A stretch of 64,000 nt of DNA from RGIG4097 sp964550635 (GTDB taxonomy: Bacteria > Bacillota > Clostridia > Christensenellales > CAG-917). The notes beneath the pieces were generated by a model. It made no database searches. It saw only the letters and a list, made by a program, of their open reading frames with translations, and had not been told where the DNA came from. The stretch lies in assembly GCA_964550635.1 (NCBI GenBank), contig CAZJZV010000005.1:26566-90565 (forward strand), in the 5' to 3' direction. Shown here piece after piece: positions 25,026 through 33,075 of this stretch. The position numbers were made by a program, and so were the translations under genes. The stretch's first letter is position 1. Each line of letters starts with the position of its first letter.

Positions 25026-26003
25026 ATGAAAAAAACAGTCTTAACAAAACAAGACGTGTTGTCATTCTTGAAACTCATTTTGGTGCTTGCGGTGCTTACG
25101 TTCATTCGCGCACTCGGCAACTACGTCTTCATCGTCCCCAACGGGTTTGCCCCGGGCGGTTTCACCGGCGTTGCGTCAATCATCTACAACGCGGTTCTCC
25201 CCTTCAACAAACCCCTTGCGGACTCTTGGTTCAACCCTGCGGTTACGAGCTTTTTGTTGAACGTCCCCCTTATCATCGCGGCGTTCTTCATTCTCGACAA
25301 AAAGTTCACCTTCTACACCGTCATCGCAGTCGGCATGTACTCTCTGTGGATGGGTATGTTCAGTCTTGTCAACTTCCCGCTTTATAAGGCGAGCAGTCCC
25401 GACAGTGCACTGAACCTTCTCGCAGCGGCGGCAGGCGGTGCAAGTTGCGGTATTTGCCTTGGTTTCATTCTCCGCTACAACTCCTGTATGGGCGGAACGG
25501 ACATCATCGGCAAAATCATCTACAAATTCAATCCCGTAGCGGACGTGCAATGGCTCATTCTCGGTTGCGACCTTGTCATAGTCGTGGCATCGGGTGCGCT
25601 CGGTTTCATCGGACTCGACCTTAACAACGCCGACCCGACCACTATCACCACCAGCGTATTGAGTCCTATTCTCTACTCCACCATCTCCCTTGTCGTAGCG
25701 ACCGAAGTGGCGGACGTCATCCAATCGGGTTTGCAATCGTCGTTGGTGTTCAACATAATTTCGGACAAGCACCAAGAAATCTCCATCGAAATCACCGAGA
25801 AACTCCACCGCGGCGTAACCGTCGTCAAAGCGGTCGGATTCTATACCGGGGTCGAACACGATATGCTCGTCTGCGTCGTGAAGAAAAAACAAATCAATCA
25901 GGTCAAGGACATCATCTACTCCTACGACCCCAACGCTTTCGTTTATATCACCAAGGCGCGCGAAGTCGCGGGACAAGGTTTCACCTACCACACCACCGCA
26001 TAA
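25026..26003 (+). CDS. YitT family membrane protein (DUF2179), 325 aa
   Basis: Five to six TM helices fill about residues 10-215: NYVFIVPNGFAPGGFTGVA is the family signature and GGASCGICLGFILRYNSCMGGTDI the second conserved loop. The soluble C-terminal DUF2179 domain (about 235-320: ISDKHQEISIEITEKLHRGVT, MLVCVVKKKQ, DPNAFVYITKAREVAGQGF) follows. Function of the family is unknown; a transport role is often assumed. The ATG at 25026 is taken (weak GCGGAAA upstream). A terminator follows at 26020. Confidence 0.9.
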   Translation: MKKTVLTKQDVLSFLKLILVLAVLTFIRALGNYVFIVPNGFAPGGFTGVASIIYNAVLPFNKPLADSWFNPAVTSFLLNVPLIIAAFFILDKKFTFYTVIAVGMYSLWMGMFSLVNFPLYKASSPDSALNLLAAAAGGASCGICLGFILRYNSCMGGTDIIGKIIYKFNPVADVQWLILGCDLVIVVASGALGFIGLDLNNADPTTITTSVLSPILYSTISLVVATEVADVIQSGLQSSLVFNIISDKHQEISIEITEKLHRGVTVVKAVGFYTGVEHDMLVCVVKKKQINQVKDIIYSYDPNAFVYITKAREVAGQGFTYHTTA

Positions 26004-26019
26004 CGAAAACTCCATAAAA

Positions 26020-26047
26020 AAACCGTCCCTTGAGGACGGTTTTTTTG
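26020..26047. terminator. Bidirectional terminator
   Basis: AAACCGTCC ... GGACGGTTT flanked by A and T runs, between the converging YitT (plus) and Dabb (minus) genes. Confidence 0.85.
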
Positions 26048-26058
26048 TTTTTCTCAAA

Positions 26059-26349
26059 TTAGATTTCGTAGTCTAACGCAATACTCTGCGACGCCACTTC
26101 GTGCATATGCGTCTTGACCACTCCGCAGTGATACGGATCTTGTTGATATTCGTCAAGGGCTTTCATATCATCCACGACGACTTGCAGAATAATATCGAAA
26201 CTGCGTGCGGAATGAAGAACGTCCACTCCCACTTCGATGGACTTCGCAGTCGGAACGTTACCATTCATCGAAAGCAAAATATCTTTGGTCTTTTGAAGGA
26301 GTTCTTCGGTTGGTTCTTTCAATTTGAAACATACTACGTGTTTAATCAT
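26059..26349 (-). CDS. Dabb (stress-responsive dimeric alpha/beta-barrel) family protein, 96 aa
   Basis: Starts MIKHVVCFKLKE and has the central GVDVLHSARSFDIILQVVVDD strand-turn-strand and DPYHCGVVKTHMHEVASQS near the end, the standard Dabb layout with its histidines. Family members are small dimeric proteins of unclear function, some being enzymes. The start at 26349 follows GAGAGGTG. A strong promoter is present and the gene stands alone. Confidence 0.85.
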   Translation of the reverse strand: MIKHVVCFKLKEPTEELLQKTKDILLSMNGNVPTAKSIEVGVDVLHSARSFDIILQVVVDDMKALDEYQQDPYHCGVVKTHMHEVASQSIALDYEI

Positions 26350-26367
26350 ATTTTTCACCTCTCTACA

Positions 26368-26395
26368 ATTATACAACACAATCCGCCGTTGTCAA
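26368..26395 (-). promoter_or_regulatory. Promoter of the Dabb gene
   Basis: TTGACA, 16-base spacer, TATAAT on the minus strand. Confidence 0.7.
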
Positions 26396-26516
26396 CCTTG
26401 ACTTTTGAAAATCTTCCATTTGCGCCGTGCATGTTGTAAACACACAAAATCCTTGCTCTTAATAAAAAACTCTACTTAATATAGTGTTAATTATTTGGCG
26501 GAAACGGGGATTCGTA

Positions 26517-26626
26517 GGCAACTTGTTGCCGTAATAGCGGAGCGGGTGAGTTTACTCACGAGAGCGTAGCGTTAGCCCCGTGATAGGGGGTTCGGTTTGC
26601 GTAGCAAACAGGGTGCGATAGCACCC
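26517..26626. repeat. Array of five consecutive small hairpins
   Basis: Within 110 bases there are five perfect small inverted repeats: GGCAAC-TT-GTTGCC (26517-26530), GTGAG-TTTA-CTCAC (26546-26559), CCCC-GTGATA-GGGG (26576-26589), GTTTGC-GTA-GCAAAC (26595-26609) and GGGTGC-GATA-GCACCC (26611-26626). The 300-base stretch between the Dabb gene and the tRNA holds nothing else that I can identify. It does not encode a protein or a recognisable RNA. Confidence 0.6.
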
Positions 26627-26644
26627 GAAATACCTACTCTTTGC

Positions 26645-26674
26645 AAAGAAAAACCCTACTAAAAAGTAGGGTTT
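26645..26674 (-). terminator. Terminator of tRNA-Ser
   Basis: AAACCCTAC ... GTAGGGTTT followed by TTCTTT on the minus strand, just past the tRNA 3' end. Confidence 0.75.
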
Positions 26675-26680
26675 GTTCTT

Positions 26681-26769
26681 TGGCGGAAGCGGAGGGATTC
26701 GAACCCCCGTGGGCTTTCACCCAAACGGTTTTCAAGACCGCCTCGTTATGACCGCTTCGATACGCTTCC
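26681..26769 (-). tRNA. tRNA-Ser (anticodon UGA)
   Basis: On the minus strand GGAAGCG pairs with CGCTTCC as acceptor stem, followed by discriminator G and an encoded CCA. The anticodon loop CTTGAAA carries TGA (26732-26734). A long variable arm (GGGTGAAAGCCC) marks a class II serine tRNA. The T arm has GGTTCGAATC. Confidence 0.95.
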
Positions 26770-26822
26770 GTATATTTTATATTACAATGTGTTGATGCGG
26801 ATATTTCGATACGCTTCCGTAT
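26756..26822. repeat. 18-bp direct repeat of the tRNA-Ser 5' end
   Basis: TTCGATACGCTTCCGTAT occurs exactly at 26756-26773 (tRNA 5' end plus 4 upstream bases) and again at 26805-26822. The rest of the 320-base stretch up to the MATE gene holds only the MATE promoter and leader. Confidence 0.8.
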
Positions 26823-26987
26823 GGTCTGCTTTATCAACGTCAAATAGTATAGCAATCTTGACGGCAAAAGTCAACTTTTCTCGTAACGCTACTAAAAGAA
26901 AGGTTGTGATTGCACTACTCTGTTTTGTTTTGTGGGCGCGGAAATAATGCGATACGAAAAAATATTCGGGGATTTTTGTGAATGCGT

Positions 26988-27016
26988 TTGCAAAAATTTG
27001 CGTTTTGTGGCAAAAT
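26988..27016 (+). promoter_or_regulatory. Possible promoter of the MATE gene
   Basis: TTGCAA, 17-base spacer, CAAAAT with extended -10 TG. It predicts a start near 27023. Confidence 0.4.
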
Positions 27017-27035
27017 ATCCGCAAGTGAGTTGTCG

Positions 27036-27080
27036 AAAGGCGTAAGTCCAACTGTTCGTTGGGCTTGCGCCTTTTCTTTT
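27036..27080 (+). terminator. Terminator-like hairpin in the MATE leader
   Basis: A 17-bp stem with two G-U pairs (AAAGGCGTAAGTCCAAC with its complement, loop TGTTC) is followed by TTTTCTTTTT, then immediately by the ribosome site GAGGTG of the MATE gene. Confidence 0.7.
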
Positions 27081-27091
27081 TGAGGTGAATA

Positions 27092-28510
27092 ATGAACGAA
27101 AACAAAATGGGCAATCAGAAAATCAGTAAGTTGATATGGTCGATGGGACTTCCTATGATACTTTCTATGGTGTTGCAGGCGTTATATAACGTAGTGGATA
27201 CCGTGTTCGTCATCAATATGGGGGAAGAAGGCGCGCTCGGCAATCTTGCGTTATCCGCCGTTTTCCCTGTGCAGATTATGATGATAGCGATAGGAGTCGG
27301 CACGGGAGTCGGGATAAACGCTTTGCTTTCAAAAAGTCTGGGCGAAGGAGACAAACAAACCGCAAATAAGGTCGCAGGCAACGGCATTTTCTTGGCACTC
27401 GTATTCTACGTCATTTTCCTACTCTTCGGGCTATTCTGCTCTAAACCGTATATGCGCCTTATGTCAAGCAATGCGGACGTCGTCGAAATGGGCGCGGAAT
27501 ATCTTTCGATATGTTGTTGTATCTCAATCGGCTCGATCGGATTTGCGATTGCGGAGCGGTTTTTGATTGCGACGGGGAAAACTACTCTCTCTATGATAGC
27601 GCAAGTCGTGGGCGCACTGACGAATATCCTTTTGGACTACGTATTCATCTTTCCGCTTGGTATGGGTATTGCGGGAGCGGCGTATGCGACGGTCATCGGG
27701 CAAGTCGTGTCTATGGTGATTGCGCTCGTTGCGCACTACGTCGTCAACAAGGAAATCGACGGCAATCTTAAATACGTCAAACCCAATATGAAAATCATCA
27801 AAAACATATACAAAATCGGCTTCCCTGCATTTTTGATGCAAGGTATGCTTGCGCTTATGATGTTTGGAGTGTTACTCATCATCGGCACAATAGACGACGT
27901 GTACACGGTCAACCTGTTGTCGGGCAGTTACGGAATCTACTACAAACTCATGCAAACGGCGTTATTTGCGTCTTTCGGGCTATCTAACACGCTCATTTCG
28001 ATCACGTCCTACAACTACGGAATGAAAAACTACGACCGCATACGCGAAACGATCAAGTACGGCATCATCGATTCGATCATCGTAACCGCAGTGATAACGG
28101 TGGTATATCAGGCACTTGCGGGACCCATCTCGGAGTTGTTCGCACTGACAATCGAAGAGTCGTCTATCGTGTCCAAAAGCGACGTCATCGCAACGTGCAA
28201 AACCGCTCTGCATATTGCGACTATCGGCTACGTGTTTATGGGGTTCAGCGTGGCGATACAAGGGGTTTTGCAAGGGGAAAGCGAAGTTTATTCTCCACTG
28301 ATTATATCCGCCCTACGCTTAATCGTGCTCGTCCTGCCCGTTGCTTACCTGTTCACTCTCGACAAAAACGTCGTAAACACGATATGGTGGACTTTCCCTA
28401 TTGCAGAAGTCGTAACTGCAGTCGTCTCCTACTTTCTACTGCGTGTGTCGATGAAAAAGAACTTGACCGTGATAGAAACGGCGGACTTCTCTTCTCAAAA
28501 CAATCAATAA
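27092..28510 (+). CDS. MATE family multidrug/sodium antiporter, 472 aa
   Basis: Twelve-helix exporter of the DinF/NorM type. The N-terminal half opens with LIWSMGLPMILSMVLQALYNVVDTVFV, a family hallmark, then GVGTGVGINALLSKSLGEGD. The second half repeats the pattern with KIGFPAFLMQGMLALMMFG and SNTLISITSYNYGMKNYDR. Substrate unknown. The ATG at 27092 follows GAGGTG. A strong terminator-like hairpin directly upstream suggests attenuation, and another terminator lies after the stop. Confidence 0.93.
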   Translation: MNENKMGNQKISKLIWSMGLPMILSMVLQALYNVVDTVFVINMGEEGALGNLALSAVFPVQIMMIAIGVGTGVGINALLSKSLGEGDKQTANKVAGNGIFLALVFYVIFLLFGLFCSKPYMRLMSSNADVVEMGAEYLSICCCISIGSIGFAIAERFLIATGKTTLSMIAQVVGALTNILLDYVFIFPLGMGIAGAAYATVIGQVVSMVIALVAHYVVNKEIDGNLKYVKPNMKIIKNIYKIGFPAFLMQGMLALMMFGVLLIIGTIDDVYTVNLLSGSYGIYYKLMQTALFASFGLSNTLISITSYNYGMKNYDRIRETIKYGIIDSIIVTAVITVVYQALAGPISELFALTIEESSIVSKSDVIATCKTALHIATIGYVFMGFSVAIQGVLQGESEVYSPLIISALRLIVLVLPVAYLFTLDKNVVNTIWWTFPIAEVVTAVVSYFLLRVSMKKNLTVIETADFSSQNNQ

Positions 28511-28532
28511 ACTACGGCTAAAAGTATATATG

Positions 28533-28565
28533 AAAAAACGGTATCGCGTTTGCGATACCGTTTTT
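28533..28565. terminator. Bidirectional terminator between MATE and the surface-protease/Opp operon
   Basis: AACGGTATCGC-GTTT-GCGATACCGTT flanked by A6 and T5. It ends both the MATE gene and the long minus-strand operon that converges on it. Confidence 0.85.
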
Positions 28566-28585
28566 GATTTTGTAAGGTGTTGTTT

Positions 28586-31500
28586 TTAGTCTCTCGTGAT
28601 GTAGTAGTCCTTGAGATTTACCGCTTCGGTGGTGAACGCTCTGTCCCCCGCTTCGTTTACGTATTCATTTGCACTTGCGTTTCCGGACGGATCCTTGAAG
28701 ACGACCTTGCTTCCGCTGCCTGCGTATGCGCTGTAGGTCGTGAACACGAGATAATCGTAACCGCTACCGTCCCTTCTCTCGAAGTAGCCGTAGTAGCAGA
28801 CGGTTTCATCTTCGTCTTCACTGCTTGCGTACAAGTTGGAAATGGTGTACATACCGAGTTGTTCGGGGTTGTAACCCATTCCGTCGAATTCGTAGACTTG
28901 GCTCAAACGTTCGTTCGTCCATTTGCCGATCAAATCGTCCGCTTTCATGAAGTAGCTGTAATTCCACACACCGCTATCGGTATCGTTCTCGTAGTTGAAC
29001 CAGTTGAGGTGCAATGACATGACGAACATACCGTCTGCGATCTTGATGACGTAGAGATTGAGTCCGCTTTCGACTTCCCAAACGAGATATTCGTCGTCAA
29101 CGAGAGTGAAGGTTGCGTCGTAGACGTCGGGAGTTTCGTTGATTGCAAGGGGTACTCTACCCGTCAAAACACCGTCGTAGTTCATCGTGCCGATGACGAC
29201 AGGGTGTTCAAATGACGCTTCGAGCGCCCAAGTGCCCGTGAATGCGGTCTTTTCGCCAAGTGTGACTGATTGACCGTTGAGAGTCAACACGTAGTTGCGA
29301 GAGCCGATTGCGCCGTCTACGGTAAGTTCACCGATTTTGGTTCCGTCGTCGAAGAAGCTTGCGCCGTCCCCGTCGGTCACGTAGGAATAAGTGGTAGTCG
29401 TCGCACCGGATTTGACGGTGAGAGTTCCGTTGGTGGAGAGATCTCCTCTGCCGTCGAAGGAATATTCGTTGCCGTTTGCGTCAAGGAAGGTCTTTCCGCC
29501 GAGAGCGTCTTTTCTCACGAGATCAACGTTGTTCGATTCGGAAGAAATCTTGATGTAATTGTATCCTTCAACGTACGTGATAGTGTACAAAGTCTTGTTG
29601 TAGGTGAAGGATCCGCTGAGCGAGAAATCGTCAAGACGATAACTGATTTCTTGGTCGCCGATCTTGATGATACCGTTGAGTGCGATATCGCCGAACGACG
29701 TGTACACACCGCAACCGTTGAAGGTCACCGTGCCGAACGTGCCGTCTTCACTGATCCATTCGCCCTTGTATTCGTCATAGCGATAAAGATTGAGACTTAC
29801 CATATTAGACGCAGACAAAGAGTAGATGCTTGCATTCAATGCGCCCTTTCCTTCGTTATACGATGCGGAGCCGTAGTATTCGCCTTCGTAGAAGAATGAG
29901 ATATATCCTTCTCTCAACATATCGGGAACGTAGGTCAATTCGTAAATCTCGTTGCGCACTCTGCCGTTGGTTTCGGTGACGAAACGGACTTTTGCCTTGC
30001 CGAATCCGTCTTTAGTAATGCCTTTGAGTTCGAAGATTGTACCGCCGTCAGTGGTCGTCCACAAACCGTAATAGCTATCGGGACGTCCGAGGGTGATGGA
30101 CGATGAGGCATCTCCAAATTTGACGAAGCCGTCCGAGAAAGATACTTCCATAGAGTCCATGATGATGAGTTTATCTCCGCTGACGGTGTAAGTGCCGCTC
30201 GTTCTATTGGCGACTTCTTGGTACAACTCACCGCCCTCGTTCACGTATTCCAAAGTGACGGATTCCCAGTTGCCCGCGCCGTCGAAAGTGATGGTTTGAT
30301 TGGGCAAGGACAGGATTTTCCACGTGCCTTTGAATGCATCCGTTTTCGTGACTGCGATAGAATCTATCGTGGTGACCACGCCACTGCTTATCGCGCCGTT
30401 TACGCTCGTCGTGTCAACGGTGATAGTTAAGTTTTGTCCGTCCACAACGTAGACGAAATCGCTTTCGGTGCCGTTTTCGGTGAGAATACCGCTACCGTTT
30501 GCGAAAAATTCGTAAATCACGGTGTTTGCGCCGTCTTTGTAGAAGTAACTGCCGATGATTGCGCCGCCGTTCTTCACGACTTTGAGGGGTTCTTCTCTCG
30601 GAACGAGTTCGACGACTTCGGAAGATTCTTCGTCGGAGTACATACCGCCGTAGATGTCGAAGCCGTATGCGGTCTTGACCGCCTTAAATTCGTAGCCTTG
30701 ATAACTTGCGATCTTGCCTTCACCGTAGTAGCGTGCAAATCTTGCGTTGTCGAACACGACGTATTCGCCGTTGTAAACGTAAGTGCCGTTATATGCGCCG
30801 TAAAGGTCGTTGCAGACGTAAGTTCCGTCGTTTGCAAGGATGAGTTCGATGGTAGCGTTGTTGCTATTCGCAATCTCGGTGTTGGGAACGACGTAATAAG
30901 TGCCTGCGACTTCGTTGTAGTCTGCAAAACCGACGTACAGGGTTATGGTTCTCATAGGAACGTAACCGCTGGGGACGGGCATCGTGCATTCCGCATCGAA
31001 GAAGTAACCGTAAGACATATATCCGTCGGTGCTAATAATATTTTCGGGCAAGCCTTGACGCGCGCTTGCTTCGGAATATTCGTAGACTTCATACCAGAAC
31101 GCCATAGGTTCGTATTGGTCGGAAATAGTCGTTGAATATTCGCTTGCGCCTTTTTCGTCCTTTCTTCCGCCGAAGTTGAGAATCACGGTGTAGGTGTAAT
31201 GTTGAACGGCGGTTTCTTCGTCGCTCGTGCTATTGATGCTGTTGATGACGGGATAAGAGCCGTCCGCCATAATCCAGTCGATTTCGTGCCAACCGAGAGT
31301 GGATTTTACCATGTCGACTTTCGTGAAGTCGATAGTGTCGTTTTTACCGCCTTTAACGTAGAAGCAGTTGTATATGCTCATTTCTTTTGCGCTATACATA
31401 CCGTCTTCCAAGTCTTCCGTTCTGCCCACGATATTGCCGACGTGCGCATAGGTGTTGCCGAGAGCGGCGTGTGCGGTTATATCACCCGTTGCAAAACTGT

Positions 31501-32806
31501 CCGTGATGATTGAGTCGAGTTGAGCCATACCGACAAGACCGCCCGCGTATGCGTTGCAATATTGTTCCAAGGACGTGTCGGAAATATGGGATTGTGCGTG
31601 CACGTTTGCAGTCGTATAGCTTGCGGACAGCGAGGTGTAATTGCTGAGCCAACCGACAAGACCGCCTGCGTGGAACGCGCCTTTGACTTCGCCCGTGGAA
31701 TAGCAGTTCGTGATAGTGGAAGAAACGGTGGGATCGTCGGAATAAACGTAACCCGAAATACCGCCCGCCGCATAGGTCGTACCACTACTGCAAAGGACGC
31801 TCACGTTATCCGTGGAGCAGTACGCCACTTTGGAGAAATACGGATATTGGAAAGAGCGTTGAAGTCCGATGATACCGCCCGCATAGGAGAAGTAGTTGCC
31901 GTCGCCCATGACGTTGACGGTGCCGTTCTTTGCTTCGCAAAGCACCAAACTCGCGCCGAAGCCCTGTCCTACGAAAGATCCGCAAGTGACGGTGGAACCC
32001 GAGTTGACTGCGTTGATCGTGTAGTCGGACAGTTTCAAGTTGTAAATCATACCGCCGGTGTAGCCGAGTTGTGCTTCGTAATACGCTTGAACAATGCCGA
32101 ACAAACCGACGTAATCTTTGCCGTTGGAGTTGATTGTGAAGTTGGAAATGGTGTAACCTGCGCCGTTGAAATAACCGCCGAAGAATGCGTAGTTATTGTT
32201 GCCGTCGCCGATGATGGGAAGTTCTTCCCCCTTCAAATCTATGTTGTTGTTGAGCACGTAGTAACCGAGAACGCTCATGACCGAGTTGTCCGCGCCGCTG
32301 TTGATGACTTCCGCCATTTTCAGAAGGTCGATCGGTTCTTTGACGACGAATGGACTATCCGATGCGCCCGTACCGCTTGAAAGCAATGCGGATTCCGCTT
32401 TCGCGATACCGCTGACGTCAATCTTCAAATCGCTTGCCGCGGTCGCTTTGAAAGAGTACGTTCCGCTTTCCTCGTCATAATTGACGGTTTTCGGACTGTC
32501 GTTGACTTTGACAACGGGAGTTCCTTCGTAAAATACGCTTACGGTAAACTTGTACGTAGTAGGTCTACCCTTCTTCACCTTCGCGGGATTCGACGAATCA
32601 AAAGTTACGCCGTCCGTTTTGTTGTAGGTGACCGTAAACTCCTCTTCGTCGACGGTGGTATCATCGTCGGGAGTCACCGTACCCGTATCGGGATTTGCGG
32701 GAGTATCGGGAGTGTCGGGAGTATCGGAATTGCAAGCGCAAAAGATAACCGCCAAAGACAGTATCAATACAAGGCTTGCTATCACGAAAAACTTTCTCTT
32801 TTTCAT
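28586..32806 (-). CDS. Giant surface lipoprotein with GLUG-like N-terminal region and repeated G-x-W modules, 1406 aa
   Basis: Start at the ATG at 32806 (MKKRKFF) with GGAG upstream. Signal peptide with lipobox FCAC, Cys25 as lipid site, followed by a Thr/Pro/Asp linker. Residues about 130-520 form GLUG-like repeats (GYYVLNNNIDLKG, GYTISNFTINSNGKDYVGLFG, AGGISGYVYS, AGGLVGWLS), which should fold as a parallel beta-helix. From about 640 on, modules of roughly 80-110 residues recur, each with G-x-W and F-x-G-x-G elements (GTWKILSLPNQTITFDGAG, GLWTTTDGGTIFELKG, GEWISEDGTFGTVTFNGCG, GTWALEAS, GKWTNERLSQVYEFDGMG). These look like lipocalin-like beta units. It is the last gene of the protease/Opp operon. 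Probably a surface ligand-binding or adhesion protein. Confidence 0.75.
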   Translation of the reverse strand: MKKRKFFVIASLVLILSLAVIFCACNSDTPDTPDTPANPDTGTVTPDDDTTVDEEEFTVTYNKTDGVTFDSSNPAKVKKGRPTTYKFTVSVFYEGTPVVKVNDSPKTVNYDEESGTYSFKATAASDLKIDVSGIAKAESALLSSGTGASDSPFVVKEPIDLLKMAEVINSGADNSVMSVLGYYVLNNNIDLKGEELPIIGDGNNNYAFFGGYFNGAGYTISNFTINSNGKDYVGLFGIVQAYYEAQLGYTGGMIYNLKLSDYTINAVNSGSTVTCGSFVGQGFGASLVLCEAKNGTVNVMGDGNYFSYAGGIIGLQRSFQYPYFSKVAYCSTDNVSVLCSSGTTYAAGGISGYVYSDDPTVSSTITNCYSTGEVKGAFHAGGLVGWLSNYTSLSASYTTANVHAQSHISDTSLEQYCNAYAGGLVGMAQLDSIITDSFATGDITAHAALGNTYAHVGNIVGRTEDLEDGMYSAKEMSIYNCFYVKGGKNDTIDFTKVDMVKSTLGWHEIDWIMADGSYPVINSINSTSDEETAVQHYTYTVILNFGGRKDEKGASEYSTTISDQYEPMAFWYEVYEYSEASARQGLPENIISTDGYMSYGYFFDAECTMPVPSGYVPMRTITLYVGFADYNEVAGTYYVVPNTEIANSNNATIELILANDGTYVCNDLYGAYNGTYVYNGEYVVFDNARFARYYGEGKIASYQGYEFKAVKTAYGFDIYGGMYSDEESSEVVELVPREEPLKVVKNGGAIIGSYFYKDGANTVIYEFFANGSGILTENGTESDFVYVVDGQNLTITVDTTSVNGAISSGVVTTIDSIAVTKTDAFKGTWKILSLPNQTITFDGAGNWESVTLEYVNEGGELYQEVANRTSGTYTVSGDKLIIMDSMEVSFSDGFVKFGDASSSITLGRPDSYYGLWTTTDGGTIFELKGITKDGFGKAKVRFVTETNGRVRNEIYELTYVPDMLREGYISFFYEGEYYGSASYNEGKGALNASIYSLSASNMVSLNLYRYDEYKGEWISEDGTFGTVTFNGCGVYTSFGDIALNGIIKIGDQEISYRLDDFSLSGSFTYNKTLYTITYVEGYNYIKISSESNNVDLVRKDALGGKTFLDANGNEYSFDGRGDLSTNGTLTVKSGATTTTYSYVTDGDGASFFDDGTKIGELTVDGAIGSRNYVLTLNGQSVTLGEKTAFTGTWALEASFEHPVVIGTMNYDGVLTGRVPLAINETPDVYDATFTLVDDEYLVWEVESGLNLYVIKIADGMFVMSLHLNWFNYENDTDSGVWNYSYFMKADDLIGKWTNERLSQVYEFDGMGYNPEQLGMYTISNLYASSEDEDETVCYYGYFERRDGSGYDYLVFTTYSAYAGSGSKVVFKDPSGNASANEYVNEAGDRAFTTEAVNLKDYYITRD

Positions 32807-32826
32807 AACGTTCTCCAAAGTATTTT

Positions 32827-33075
32827 TCATTTTAACCATATATATGCTATCGAGAATACGAGGACGAAGACGAGAATTATTATCGCGATAAACGGGAGGA
32901 TCGCTTTAATTGCGCCCGCCATAATCGCTCTACGCTCTTTTCTCGTCAGTTTTATCGGCTCCGCACCCGACGACTGCTCTTTCTTCTTGTTGGGGTTATA
33001 CCATCTGAACCCCTCGATATTCATATCGGCAATCGTGGTTTCGGTGTCGAGTTCCTCTTTATTTCTTTTTGCCAT
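32827..33075 (-). CDS. Small single-pass membrane protein, 82 aa
   Basis: About 50 charged cytoplasmic residues (MAKRNKEELDTETTIADM, KLTRKERRAIMAG) followed by one TM helix (about 58-80). It overlaps the end of oppF by 17 bases with a weak ribosome site, so translation is coupled. Not a known family to me. Its place between oppF and the lipoprotein gene suggests an accessory subunit of the transporter. Confidence 0.65.
   Translation of the reverse strand: MAKRNKEELDTETTIADMNIEGFRWYNPNKKKEQSSGAEPIKLTRKERRAIMAGAIKAILPFIAIIILVFVLVFSIAYIWLK

Noticed and set aside
26480..26640. Mini-hairpin array considered as a degenerate tRNA or rRNA fragment, because GGCGGAAACGGGGATTCG looks like a tRNA 3' end
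   Set aside because: No acceptor stem, anticodon arm or T arm can be formed; only the short similarity to the true tRNA-Ser is present.
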